In this document: positions 9,903 through 20,889 of the stretch, piece by piece
Layout: every line of letters starts with the position of its first letter
Numbering within the stretch: the stretch's first letter is position 1
Assembly: GCF_905475465.1 (NCBI RefSeq)
Contig: NC_062256.1
Coordinates: 5,217,662-5,281,661, forward strand
Reading direction: 5' to 3'
Length of the DNA: 64,000 nucleotides
From: Pieris napi
Lineage: Eukaryota > Arthropoda > Insecta > Lepidoptera > Pieridae
The notes under the pieces: model-generated
Told to the model about the DNA's origin: nothing
The model's database searches: none
What the model saw: only the letters and a program-made list of their open reading frames with translations
Made by a program: the position numbers and the translations under genes

Positions 9903-10208
9903 CTGTAAAAAATATCGTTTATTTATAATATATTCAATTAGTTTTATTCATTAGTAATACTTAGACCAGTTTAAAACCCTGAATTTGTTTAGGTTAGTAA
10001 GGTGATAAATACTGAGGAATCTTAAAAACCAAATTTGGCCGTGGCCCCATGTCTACGGCACGGCACCGGCTACCGTGCAACGGCACGGCGCCGTCGCCGT
10101 GACACGGTACGACGCCGTGCCGTTGCACGGTGCCGCGGGCGATGTGCGCGGGGGGCAATTCTCAGTCGATATTTCGCAGTTGTTGTACTCGGACGTGGTT
10201 ATCTGGAT

Positions 10209-12343
10209 ATGGATCACGAAATTATTCTCCTGATGTTACTAAGACGACGAATGAAAAAAAAACAGAAACAGAGGAAATTTTGGGTAAATCCATATATTCT
10301 TACAATGAACCAAGATGGAGGTCATTTCAAAAGGAAATATGAAGCCCTAAAAATATGTGGGAATGAGAAATTTTTTGAATATTTTAGAATGACCATAACA
10401 AGTTTTGAACAACTATTTACCAAATTAGCACCTCGTTTACAAAAACAATACGTGTTCAGAAAACCTGTTGATCCTATTGAGAAGCTTGGTTTAACTGTCA
10501 GGTAAGAATAAAACGAACTTATAGTAAATCAAAATATGTTTATTATTTGTATCACAGGAGTTTCAATGCGATTTTTTTCGCTCTAGAGTCGTGGTCCCCT
10601 GCGATGTTCTTAAATTATCTAACTAGATTTAAGAAAAATCGTATTCGGACTCCTGTGTGTTTGATAAGATATCGCTTAAATTATTAGATATGTTTTCTAT
10701 GGTTGAATTTGGCGAAGTTTGGTCACGGACGCTTGTAGATGATGGATTGTGAGTTGTTTGATAAGTCGCTGTAGCTTCTTGTGATCTTTGGTAGCTACTT
10801 TGATATGCTGTCTGGTAGCCGCTGTATGACTGTTGATTGTATTGATATGTGGGTTGATTAAAATCTGTCAATATTTGCATTACACGACTTTGATAGATCA
10901 ATGTTTGGTGGTCGTCTAGTTTTTCCAGAAATGGTAAAATTGATTTAAAAAAAGACACATGTCTGTTCTGTGCAATTTCTAAAGTTTCGATAATTTTGTT
11001 CTCAAAATCATCTTCAACGTATTTTCTTTTACGCGTAGGTGTAGCATAAGGTCGGTATCGTGACCTAGTATTTTCATTTGTCTTTGGACCTTCAGACTCT
11101 TCTTCCAATATACTACAGTCTGTTAAATTTGGTGCGTTTTTTTTTAAAAACATCAGTTGTTTGTGCAAATGATATTCTTTCAAGTTCTTTGCACCAGCTC
11201 CAGATTTGTTCGCAAGCTCTTTCTTTTTCATGTATTTCATGTAGTTGTCTTTGATGTTTGTCCATTTTTTAATTATGTCATGTCCTGCAACAATAAAACA
11301 TTAGGTTAATATTTTCATGACTACATGTATTTATCATAGGGTATACAAAGTGTTAGCCAAAGTATAAATTCAAAAAAGCAATTCGAAAATTGAGCTGCTT
11401 AAACAGTTTGTGGTAACACTGTTCTAAGAAACTAGTAAATATATTTTCTCTTTTCAGGTTTTTGGCAACAGGGAATTCATTTAGAGATATGGAATTCACA
11501 GATTATCGAGGAAAAAGTACAATCAGCAGAATAGTGCAAGAAGTATGTCGTGCTATTTGGGACATTCTTTTATCTGAATGTATACCGACAATAACCGAAG
11601 AGCTTATGGAACAAATAGCGGAAGACTTTGACAAAAAAACAAATTTCCCAAATTGCATGGGGGCCTTAGACGGGAAGCACATTCGCATTAACAGTCCCGC
11701 CCACAGTGGATCTCTTTTTTTCAACTATAAAAACTATAATTCTATCGTGTTGCTGGGACTAGTCGATTCTAAATACAGATTTGTGTATGTCGATATTGGA
11801 GCGTATGGAAAAGAATGTGATTCGACAATTTTTCAGAACACAAAACTATATGAATTATTAATTCAACATCGACTCCCCATACCAGTTTCAAAGCCTTTGC
11901 CAGGCCTTCAAAAACCAGTTCCGTATGTCTTTATTGCAGATGAAGGCCTACCGTTAATGAGTAATCTAATGCGTCCATACTCAGGGAAACATTTAAGTAT
12001 TGATAAAAGAATTTTTAATTACCGTTTGAGTCGGGCCAGACGAAATGTCGAGTGTGCTTTTGGCATACTTGCAAATAAATGGCGTATATTTCACAGGCCT
12101 TTAAACGTCAAATATGATTTTGCAACAGACATTATCAAAGCATGCTGTGTATTGCACAACTTTGTTGTATCTCGAGATGGAAGTAAAATGTCCGAAGAAC
12201 TGTATATCGATGACTCCTTTTTGGACTTGCGACAAACTATAGATGACGTTTCTTTATCAAATCCAGTAAATATAAGAGACGAGTTTTCTAAATATTTTAA
12301 TAGCGATGTTGGCGCGCTTAGTTGGCAATTAACCAAAATATAA
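10209..12343 (+). CDS. Harbinger DDE transposase (HARBI1-like nuclease), two exons
   Basis: Exon 1 is 10209-10501 and exon 2 is 11458-12343; the joined frame is 392 codons plus stop. Exon 1 starts MDHEIILLMLLRRRMKKK and ends LGLTVR at a GTAAG donor. Exon 2 follows TTTTCAG and opens FLATGNSFRDM. The three catalytic residues of the Harbinger RNase H-like fold are visible: Asp in CMGALDGKHI, Asp in YGKECDSTIF and Glu in RRNVECAFGIL. The protein should cut and join element ends, in the nucleus, together with the MADF partner encoded on the other strand. The MADF last exon lies inside its intron. The ATG at 10209 was chosen because sister copies start with the same acidic-hydrophobic pattern; an upstream in-frame extension into the GC-rich repeat is unlikely to be translated. 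Confidence 0.85.
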
Positions 12344-12768
12344 CTCAAAACCAGTCACGAAAAAAAAAGAAATTCCTACCTGCCTTCTATTATCAAGACT
12401 GAATTCCTATGTGGAAGAGACGTCATCTCAAAGTACACAGGAACTGTATGGTGTACAACCATTATTATAGATCTTATTACAGCAGCGCAAGTTCTATTTC
12501 TGCATAAAAATATATCTCGATGAGACCACGACTGTACCTACTCCATTATCATAAAAACATTAAAAACAAATAAATGTTAGTACTCACCCAGTTTTGTTTT
12601 TTCTTTAATGTCCTTGTCATCAAATGATTCAAAAATGTTTCGGCAAACATCTTTCCACGCTTCTGTTTTTAAATGTTTGTCCTTATAATTGTCATTTGTC
12701 TTGTCCCAGAGCACTGTACGTGCCTCCACTAACGAAATAAAGAAATCTACATCGATATTTTCCACCAT
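10629..12768 (-). CDS. MADF-domain DNA-binding partner of Harbinger, two exons
   Basis: Exon 1 is 12768-12588 and exon 2 is 11284-10629; the joined frame is 278 codons plus stop. Exon 1 starts MVENIDVDFFISLVEARTVL, the classic opening of a MADF domain (a Myb/SANT-related DNA-binding fold), and ends at a GTGAGT donor. Exon 2 opens after TTGCAG with HDIIKKWTNIKDNYMKYMKK, completing the domain. A linker with the basic patch RKRKYVEDDF and a BESS-like helix pair (FFKSILPFLEKLDDHQTL, YQSRVMQILTDF) follow, then a Tyr/Gln/Ser-rich tail. MADF proteins of such elements bind the terminal repeats and help the nuclease enter the nucleus. Transposase exon 2 sits within this gene's intron, on the opposite strand. 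Confidence 0.85.
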
Positions 12769-12950
12769 TTTGTTTTAAACACATTAAACACATGCACGCA
12801 CGCCACCTGCGAAATATCGACTGAGAATTGGCCCCCCGCGCACACCGCCCGCGGCACCGTGGTGCGGCACGGCGTCGTACCGTGTCACGGCGACGGCGCC
12901 GTGCCGTTGCACGGTAGCCGGTGCCGTGCCGTAGACATGGGGCCACGGCC

Positions 12951-13083
12951 TTATTCTTGTGGGTGAATGAAATTGATTTATTAAATTGTTTGAACGAAAA
13001 AGACTAAGTATGCGTACACTTGAATTAGAATGACAAAGTAAATTGACATTAAAGTCCCCACACACAATTAGCCCTTTATTCAA
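12951..13083 (-). pseudogene. jockey-type LINE endonuclease fragment
   Basis: The minus-strand frame reads GLIVCGDFNVNLLCHSNSS, then LFRSNNLINQFHSPTRI. GDFN is the conserved catalytic motif of apurinic-like endonucleases in non-LTR retrotransposons, and the following block is typical of the jockey clade. It is cut off at 12951 by the Harbinger element. I could not find the continuation on the other side of that element (before 10037), so the fragment was already truncated or the junction is rearranged. Confidence 0.65.
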
Positions 13084-13109
13084 ATCGTCAAAAAAATAAA
13101 TGTATATGA

Positions 13110-13330
13110 AATGGTTCTAACTTTACATTTAGTGCTAGTTCTCAAATCAAGGGCGTAGAACGGAAGAGAAGAACTGGCAATAAACACTCCGCCACTCTTT
13201 TTAATCGCCATTTTTTTTTACAACGTTTGTTTGGAGCTGCAACCATTACACCATGTTCCACATGACATCTTAAGTAATTAATAATAACAACTTAAAAACA
13301 AAGACTTGTCCTCTTTTAGCAGGAAGCATA
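13110..13330. repeat. Dispersed lepidopteran repeat tail
   Basis: The segment containing AGAAGAACTGGCAATAAAC and CCGCCACTCTTTTTAATCGC matches, from memory, a short tail found many times in moth and butterfly genomes. I cannot name the family with certainty. It supports a lepidopteran source. Confidence 0.4.
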
Positions 13331-13493
13331 GTGAAATAGGAGCACGCACCCACACTCTCGTGGGAACAACACGCAAACACAGTCGAAATAACTAACATCA
13401 CCGTATACACGAATCCAAGTACAACCAGTTACCACAAGTAGCACCCGTTCACGAGTACAACGCATGGCCAGCCACCGGCCCCCTCGCCATATT

Positions 13494-15303
13494 CTACGGA
13501 GAGACAACCCGACGCATAGACGAATAGATTGGTCTTGAGTTGTGCCAGATTGTTCTTATTAATTGAGCTCTTGCAAGTCTACCCAACTCTAACTCACTAC
13601 TATTACCATCTCTTAGATAATATTGTGCCTGAAGCCTGTTCTCCATTGTGTGATCTTCGGTCGATAACTCGGGAGCAACCAGCCCTGCACGATTACATAT
13701 GTTGTGTAGTACACAACAGGCTATTACAATTTTCCCCACAGTAATAGGGTCATAGTGAAGTACTCTATGTACTAAAAGGCACCGAAATCGTCCTTTTAAT
13801 ATACCGATAACTCTTTCAACAGAGTTACGTGCAGTGGCATGTACCTTATTATACATTGCTTCAGGTGATCCATTTAAAACATTAGGCACTGGTACCATCA
13901 TATAGGCCCGTTGACAGTAAGCACTATCACCTGTAATAAAGAATATGAAAAAAATTAATAGAATTAAAGCAGGTTGTTAAAATTAAATTCAAAAATAAGA
14001 TTATGTGTTAAATAAATTATAATAGGTAATTTAAAATATGAGATTATAGCCAACCAAGCAAATATGCAGTTTCATTGGAATTATTCACTTCCTCTAAATG
14101 TTCTTTTATGACAGAATTATTAAAAATAAAACTGTCGTGGAATGATCCACCATATGACGCATCCACATGCAAAATATTTAAGTCTGCGTCTACTATCTGA
14201 AATCAAATATTTTTTTAATTCGTTCACAATATTTAAAAAAAAAAGACTGGTTTTGTTTATAGCAATCACCAATTGAACATTTCTTGCATGATAGCCCTTT
14301 CGGCAATAATATCTTTCCTCATCTTCTGTAGGTCTTATCATTGCAATGAAAGTCCCATCCACACATCCAATGCAACCATTAATTTTGAACTTCTGGTAAA
14401 ATCTGAAAATAATCATATTAGATGACTAGCCTACAAGTGCATTTATTCATGAGATTAAAAACGCCTATGGCTACTAAAAAAAAGCTGTTAGAAGATCTGA
14501 GTGTGTAATATAATTTAATCTTATTGAAGCTTGTATCATATAAAATATAGTTAATTCAAGGAGTGTGCAATTGACACTTGCTCATTAAGTGAAGACAACA
14601 TAAGAAAACCTTTGGCCGTCATATAAATGGAGTGAGACAAGAATTGAAGTCTGATCACCTACTTATCTATTAAAAAAATATATATTCATGAAACAGACAC
14701 AGAAGTATGTCTGCCTGATGTCCGATTGAAGTCTTACCAGACCTTTTACTTATTATGAGCTGCATTATGTTACTACTGATCAGCGTAAAACTAAATTACG
14801 TATCAATATAAAAGGTACCTTTCTTTAAGCAATTGCCTCTCTTGAGAAGTTTGAGGGAATCTTAAATATTTTCTTACAATGTCTGGATGGGACAAAGCAT
14901 CTACCACATCATGAATAGACCGAGACATTGTGGGTTGCGAAACAAAAGTAAAAATATTTGCAGAAATTATTCTTTGATATGAGCCACTCGCGAGGAAGGA
15001 CAGAGTACACAATATCTGAAAATCAGTGGAAATAAAAATAGTTATATATTAAATTTTCGTACTTTAAAAATATTTACAAACCTTAGTTTTAGTGTTTAAA
15101 GTTTTCGTGGTTTTTAGTTTTCCTTCTAGATCTTCGTCAACATCATCCACTAACTTTCTGGTGAGTCGAAAGAGGCGCACGTAGTCGTCTTCCCGTATAT
15201 TTAATATTGTGTTCCGCACATTTGCTCCCTGCCTACGGCTTAATAAATTATCTAAATCTCTTGCTTCTCTAGCAAGCGATAAAAATAAAAAGGAATGAGC
15301 CAT
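13494..15303 (-). CDS. HARBI1-type nuclease gene, five exons, intact
   Basis: The exons on the minus strand are 15303-15082, 15015-14819, 14402-14270, 14196-14055 and 13930-13494. All have GT donors and AG acceptors and keep one frame of 376 codons. The product starts MAHSFLFLSLAREARDLDNL and belongs to the HARBI1 family of Harbinger-derived nucleases. Catalytic Asp 1 is in GCIGCVDGTFI, Asp 2 in VDASYGGSFHDSFIF and Glu in ARNSVERVIGILKGRF; the family-typical end IACCVLHNICN is present. It differs from the two-exon Harbinger transposases nearby: more exons, no antisense MADF partner, and no terminal inverted repeats that I can see. It may be a domesticated host gene or a divergent element. In vertebrates HARBI1 works with the Myb-like NAIF1; no such partner is here. 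Confidence 0.8.
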
Positions 15304-15541
15304 CTGTAAGAAAAAATATAAAATTAAGTTTAAATTTGAATTAAATGGTAAGATAATTTATTTTTGGTAAGAAAATGCTACTTTACTCACTTTATTTAAT
15401 AACTTACCCTAAAATACAAATAAACTTCCTGTTTTTATATATTTTCTTGAAAAAAGGACACTCAATTGTAGCAAACTCACTGGTAAATGACGATTTCAGC
15501 GAGGGAAGAGCAACTTTTAATTTGACGTACAAAATGTACAT

Positions 15542-16149
15542 TTAAATGAGATGAGATGTCAAATGGTATGTATCAGAATACCAAATACCAACAATTTTGG
15601 AGCGTAAGTGTAGCAGTGAAGCTTCCATGATTTTCTCTTCGGAAATTGCAAAGTTTATGGCGTCATTTAACGTCTCTAGGTCTCGACACCTGACAATAGT
15701 TGAAATTAGAGGTTTTAAGCCAATAACGAAATGGTGTAGGGCTAAATCGTGCATAGCTTCAATTCGGCCAGCTAATTCGCTCTTTTTCTTTTTTTGTAAT
15801 AAATTGATTTCCGTTAATAATTTTGAAAGACAAGATTCGACGCGTAATGCTCACTAACCGAATTTTGTATGCAGTTTTGCAAGTCAGACAACAGTGCCGA
15901 ATAGTGTTTCTTTTTACCGAATTGTGTGGTGAGAAACTCGGAGAGTTGTTCCCATGAATCAAACTCTTTTATTGAACACGTACTTACGGCCTTACCCTGT
16001 AACTGACTTAATATGTACTTTAGTAGAGCAGGACGTTTAGACTCTTGGGCTAAGTCATGAGCATTTTGGCAATTATTTAAAAATGGGACTAATCTCCCCC
16101 TGGACCCATTGAAGGGTTTAATAATCTTAAATAATACAGTTAAGTCCAT
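15542..16149 (-). pseudogene. Ty3/gypsy gag, frameshifted
   Basis: The frame from 16149 reads MDLTVLFKIIKPFNGSRGRL, then FLNNCQNAHDLAQ and WEQLSEFLTTQFGKKKHY, typical of the capsid region of insect gypsy gag. After a frameshift near 15800 it resumes as MHDLALHHFVIGLKPLIS and DLETLNDAINFAISEEKIM. Gag packages the element RNA. The segment lies just downstream of the primer-binding region and LTR at 16495-16762, so it is the 5' part of one element. The 3' part could be the gypsy pol at 5300-8357. Confidence 0.7.
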
Positions 16150-16494
16150 TTTGTCCTCGCTATCTTCTTTTTTTGTAGACGTCGCGAACTTGACTAGCTT
16201 TGTGTAGTCATAACATGATGCGCTTATCGCGTGTTTTGGAATGCAGGGATAGATGATAAGTTCGATTAAATATCACAATGAATAAAAAGGTATTTTATAA
16301 CTCACATATAATAGCTTCATTGCAATTTTATGAAGACTTATTTCGTCGGTGCTGGACTGAACAGTAGATCAAGGGAAACAACTCTGTGTAACAGTAGACG
16401 GGAATTTGGTTGTCGCGGACACTTTTACACTTACACTTCGTTTTCACTTTTCACTTTTACACATACAGGAGACGTTCCTAGGATAACTAGAATC

Positions 16495-16762
16495 TCTTAA
16501 CGCTGCCACCAATGTTAGAAGTATCCCAGTAATTGGGTTTAAAAAAAAGGAAAGATGACTTAACAATAAAATTGAACTTTTATTTGATTATACAAATTTA
16601 CAGACTATCAAAATGAAAGCCAACAAATGTGTGTGCGCGACGAAGGACGATACCGAACTGATTTCATATTTTAATTATCGTTTCACCTCTCGGAGGGAAA
16701 TGCTGACTAAACAGAAGGTACTAGTGTGTCAGCCAGATAGGGAGCAAGGTTATGATATAACA
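16495..16762 (-). repeat. gypsy LTR (16513-16762) with primer-binding site
   Basis: On the minus strand a 250-bp segment begins TGTTATATCATAACC at 16762 and ends CTTCTAACA at 16513, giving the canonical TG...CA ends. One base later TGGTGGCAGCGTTAAGAG begins, which fits a primer-binding site, and gag follows at 16149. This is therefore the 5' LTR of a minus-strand gypsy element. The LTR abuts the R1-like LINE at 16763. The 3' LTR was not found. Confidence 0.5.
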
Positions 16763-18610
16763 CAACGTTCCCTCTATTAAGCAAAAAAGTCCCAATTCTG
16801 CATACCATTCCTCTACAGCTTTACCTCTATCGTTAGTGAGAGTATCACCACATGTTTGGCATTAAAGTCGCCTAATACTATCACTGGCAATTGTGTTCGT
16901 TGAATTGGGAGACAAGCGGTCCAGAAAAGTAAGAACTCCGATAGTTCTCTGTTGGGAGAAAATTAGACAGCAACCCCCCTATACCACAGCCACAACATAC
17001 CCTATTCCCTGATCCTTTAAAATAAGAGGATATCCACCAGAACGAGCAATTATACTGACGAGGCCAGTCAAATCTTCTAACCAATAAGACGGTGAAGGTA
17101 CAAAGTATGGTTCCTAGACAACCGTAATGTAAATATCCCATTCAGCCCTAGTCTGCAAAAGAAGGTCCCTAGCGCAGTGGTTTATATTCGCCTGAAGAAA
17201 GTTAATATGTGCCCTACTTCCCATTATTGAGAAATAATATCAGCCTCCTGAGGCAAAGCCTGATTTACAGTGCTGAGCCCTCTAGTCAAATGCGCCATCT
17301 TTGCCTTCACAACAGGAGGATTACATTTTCATTCCCTAATTATGTGGTCCGCTGGCGTACCATCATCGCCACAGACAGCACAGTGCTACAGCCGCTGTAT
17401 ATGTAGCAGCTTGACGTCCATTTTTTCCATTTCGGAAACATAACTGGTACGATTCACATCTGACGGAGATTTCACACTAATATGGCACAAACCTAGACAT
17501 TTATAGCTTCGTAGAGGACCATCTTCTATCACCAGAATGTGAGCTGAACTCAAACCTACAAGCAATAGACATTAACTTTTATAGCCGCAGTGACTGGGCA
17601 TTGCACAGAAACTACATTGTTTCCGCCCTGGCCCCTTACAAGCGAGCTCGCCTTTATCAAATCCACCTCACATTCACCCTTTGCAGCTATTGCTAATGCC
17701 ATCTCTATCTTACTTTTGCGCTTAGGATGCTGACGTCCAGGCACCATCCTGCTCCAGGGAGCAACTTGGAGTAGGGCAAAGACCCTCAAGCACCTGAACT
17801 GGATTATCAGTGGCACCTGCATCAGGCAGCACATTAACGGAGGACCCTACAGGTCTCGCGTGCTCTCTTTCTTTTGAAGCTGCAAGGAGCGGATGAATGA
17901 TACTCGCCGGTAATAAGCGGTCCTCCATTCCCGCCAATTTGGCATCGATCATTGCACCCACCGAGCGCATGACCCCACCTTAGGTCGCATTTATAAGCGT
18001 CTTCAAAAAATTTGGTTCTTGGTAGGGGTTAACTTCGGAAAAAGGAAAAGCTGATCTTTCAGAGAACTCCCTTCGCAGTGCCTTTAAAGATCCTTCCAGA
18101 TCAGCAGTATTTGTTCGCAGACGTTCGTTATCCACCTGCAGGCGGCGAGTCTGCCACTGAACGAGACGTTAAACATTTAAACATCTCCTGTAAGTCTTCT
18201 GCCGCCTTTTACAGATCGTAAGACTCCCTGGATTATTAGCAAACTCCAGAAGCTTAGCTGTTCTTTTCTCCTCTCTCTGTCGTAAATCTACTGCGCCCAG
18301 AGATGCAATATCTTCATCAAGAAGAAATGTCGGTTTAATCACAGACTTCTTTCCGGCTACTCCGTAAGTGCCTCTCAAAGACAACTTCTACCGCTTTTTC
18401 TTTAACCTCCTTTAATGCTTTCCTGGGTTTTCCAATACCTACACAATGAGAACTCGGCTTTTTCTTCACAGTTTCTCTCCTTGAAACTGATTCTTCTGTC
18501 TTAGTATTGGAAGCAGATATACCGTCGATATCCAGAGGAGCCTTGAAGAAAGACCGTTTACGGTCGCCACCCCAGACATACTCGATTCCGAGCTACAGTC
18601 ATCCATTTTG
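16763..18610 (-). pseudogene. R1-clade LINE, ORF1 and start of ORF2, decayed
   Basis: ORF1 occupies about 18610-17230: an amino region beginning MDDCSSESSMSGVATVNGL, a KRKSKIEMALAIAAKGE segment, and then degraded CCHC knuckles (CLGLCHISVKSPSDVNR; HCAVCGDDGTPADH). ORF2 starts at 17224 (MGSRAHINFLQANINHC) and shows an endonuclease with EPYFVPSPSYWL, AIVARSGGYP-type sequence and frameshifts. It ends where the gypsy LTR joins at 16762. R1-clade elements usually insert in rDNA or other fixed targets. This copy lies outside any rDNA and is full of stops, so it is dead. Confidence 0.65.
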
Positions 18611-18647
18611 AACAAGCAACAACACAAATTAATTATCAAACCAAATA

Positions 18648-19390
18648 TCATGACAAAAAAAAAGTTTGTTTTGTTGATTTATTAATTTTGTCTTCATTAT
18701 TTTCCTGATCTGTGACAATATCAATGAACTTTATCATGTTAACAATTTTTAATTGTTCATCTGTATCCTCACTTGCATCTAATACTGGGTTCCTACTTAA
18801 ACAATCTGCTTCTATATTTTCTTTTCCCGGAGCGTATTTAAATTTAAAATCATACTGTGATGTTAAATTTCCTAATTCTTCATCTGTCCTAGACTTGATA
18901 TTTAAATTTTTCAATGCCTTATAGTCTGAATATACTGTAAACGACTTACCTATTAGCCAATATTGCCAGTATATTATTGCTTCTTTATTAGCTAAACATT
19001 CCAAATTAAATTACCTTTTTTTTTCTTTTGAACTTGATTTAATTTTATTGAGCCTCTGGCTTTTTTCCATTTGGTTATGTTTGCTTTAACACTGCCCCAA
19101 TACCTTCTAAAGATGCATCTGTGTATATAATAATTGGCATTTTCATCAAATATTTCTAAGATTGGCTGTGAGCACAATATTTTTTTTATGTTTTCAAAAG
19201 ATTTCTGACAATCTGGAGGCACAGTAAATTTCTGTTTTTTTCTAAGTAAATTATGAAGAGGTTCCCATAACCTCCCATCACATAAAGTTACTGCACTTAT
19301 TGGTGCTACTCGTGATAGAAGTTAATTTTACCTTGTATACCTTCAATTTTTAGGTCTGTGGTATGGGAAAATCTTTTATTGATACTAAAT
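18648..19390 (-). pseudogene. Ty3/gypsy RT thumb and RNase H fragment
   Basis: On the minus strand it reads KFTVPPDCQKSFENIKKIL and FDENANYYIHRC, and after a frameshift YWLIGKSFTVYSDYKALKNL. The next blocks are TDEELGNLTSQYDFKFKYAP and GKENIEADCLSRNP, the end of a gypsy RNase H. The catalytic first Asp region (normally TDAS) is frameshifted. It is a different gypsy lineage from the pol at 5300-8357 judging by the divergent sequence. Its 3' end is bounded by the R1 relic at about 18611. Confidence 0.7.
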
Positions 19391-20540
19391 TATCCCTTAC
19401 TGGCCGTATTGACCAATTATTTTACTGAATCCGAATAAATGTACATTTCGTACATTTCAGTCTAAAACCCTACTTTTTTATAGCTTCAAAAAATTGTGTT
19501 AGAAGATTAATCTATCTATTTTCATTTTTTTTCCTTTATTGCTTACAGATTGGGACCATATTCCGCAATATTATGAATCGTGGGTTGGACTACGCATAAA
19601 AAAATATTCCAGGTCCCAGTCCACACCCATTTTATCTATGTGTATGGATTGGGACCTTCTTCCAGACGCCGCTTCATTTCCTTCATATCAGTATTTAGAG
19701 GGATCCAGACTGTGCGTGACTGATGTATTTTTAAAGTGAATTTTTGATCTTCGTATATACGTTGGAAGATAATATAGCAGTGTGCTTACTTACAGGCTTT
19801 AACTCATCTGGTACCTCAAATACACGACAGTCTGGTGTCTCAATAGAGGTTATGCATATCACATTTGTTGACCCCATTACTATAAATTTAAATAGTAGTT
19901 TCTCCGTTCTGAATTTTACAAGAAATGTCGTTTTATAAGATTATATATCTTATTTAATTTGGAATTGATGAAATTCAAATAAACTATTGTGTTGCTCTGA
20001 AAATAAAGAAACGACGTTAAAAGTCTATTATTAAAATTATCAATCCCTTTTTAAAATAACCTCACGATTAAACAATATTGAATTCAATGGTGATGACTTT
20101 TACTTCGGTCAAACTTCAAACCAACTGCGATGGCTGATAGCGATTTCTAGTATACAATAAGAAATATACAAGTTTCTTTACATATATATTCCAGACAACA
20201 ACAACAGACACAAACACAACGACATTCTAGACAACAAATATTAATATTCATTAATGAAAATAAACACAATTTTCATTAATGAAAAGACGAAGTTTACGTA
20301 AAGTGGTTAGAATGTAGTGTCTACCCAAAAAGTTATATCTACATGTTAAGTAAAATTTCAGGAAACAATGGAATGGTTAAATAAAGAACCAAGCTATAAA
20401 TGTAATCGTTTTTTTTTCTCTATGTTTGAAGGAGGGAACTAAGTTACCCGTAGTACAATTTTTTACCCTCTACTCACATAATTTTAAGAGATAAAAAAAG
20501 TATCTTGTATTTATTGTCTTATGGTCAGACAATACCTAAT
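19391..20540. other. No recognisable gene
   Basis: This is AT-rich sequence. A plus-strand frame at 19539-19739 opens after an acceptor-like TTGCTTACAG, with a peptide in which DWDHIPQYYESWVGL and MDWDLLPDAASF look like a duplicated WDxxP unit. A second short frame lies at 19744-19938. I recognise neither. They could be exons of an unidentified gene or chance. Confidence 0.35.
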
Positions 20541-20542
20541 AA

Positions 20543-20660
20543 AATATAACCTTAATATGGTTGGACTCAATTGTAAATATAACCTTATGATTGGACTCAT
20601 TTTTAAATATAACTTTATAATTGGACTCATTTGTAAATATAGCTTCATGATTGGACTGTA
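20543..20660. repeat. Tandem repeat, ~32-bp unit, four copies
   Basis: Four imperfect units of about 32 bp follow each other, each containing AATATAACYTTA and TGATTGGACTCATTTGTAA-like sequence. It looks like a short minisatellite in non-coding AT-rich DNA. Confidence 0.75.
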
Positions 20661-20889
20661 TGGTTATGTATATAAATACTAAAAGTTAAAAACATAAAAA
20701 CAAATTAAAGTTAATGAATAAGTATTTATTTCTCTTATCAAACGAAATTTACTTAAACATATTATAAACTAAGCCTAATTACTACTAAGTTGGTTACTTA
20801 ATAAATCCTTCTAAATTATTTTAATAGGTACAATGTAGTCTTCTACAAATGAAAAAAAAGCGAATCTGTGCAGGCAGCATACTTAAATC

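Larger units (their letters stand above)
8359..10036 (+). mobile_element. PIF/Harbinger element, left part only
   Basis: The left terminal inverted repeat begins GGCCTGTTCAGACCTAAG at 8359. It contains a roughly 70-bp unit repeated twice in tandem (8359-8430 and 8431-8505). Then come transposase exon 1 on the plus strand (8669-8955) and the last MADF exon on the minus strand (9070-9902). The second transposase exon, the first MADF exon and the right end are missing: at 10037 the complete Harbinger element 10037-12950 begins. The small element at 31888-32151 carries the same terminal sequence. The bases before 8359 are TTAA. Confidence 0.75.
10037..12950 (+). mobile_element. Complete PIF/Harbinger transposon with two intact genes
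   Basis: The ends are about 150-bp terminal inverted repeats, GGCCGTGGCCCCATGTCTAC at 10037 and its complement ending at 12950, differing at only a few positions by eye. They are strikingly GC- and CpG-rich against AT-rich surroundings. The flanking triplets are TTT on the left and TTA on the right, so the expected TTA duplication is imperfect. Inside are a two-exon transposase on the plus strand and a two-exon MADF protein on the minus strand, interleaved. Both can be read without stop or frameshift. Intact genes and nearly identical ends suggest a recent, possibly still autonomous copy. Confidence 0.85.

Noticed and set aside
10035..10208. Arg-rich upstream extension of the transposase frame
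   Set aside because: It is the GC-rich terminal repeat read as codons; the sister transposases start at the acidic Met now used.
12692..12946. Minus-strand Arg/Cys-rich frame
   Set aside because: It is the same terminal repeat at the other end, with near-identical peptide on the opposite strand, so a repeat shadow.
16881..17406. Independent small genes on both strands
   Set aside because: They are shadow frames over the R1-like ORF1/ORF2 junction.
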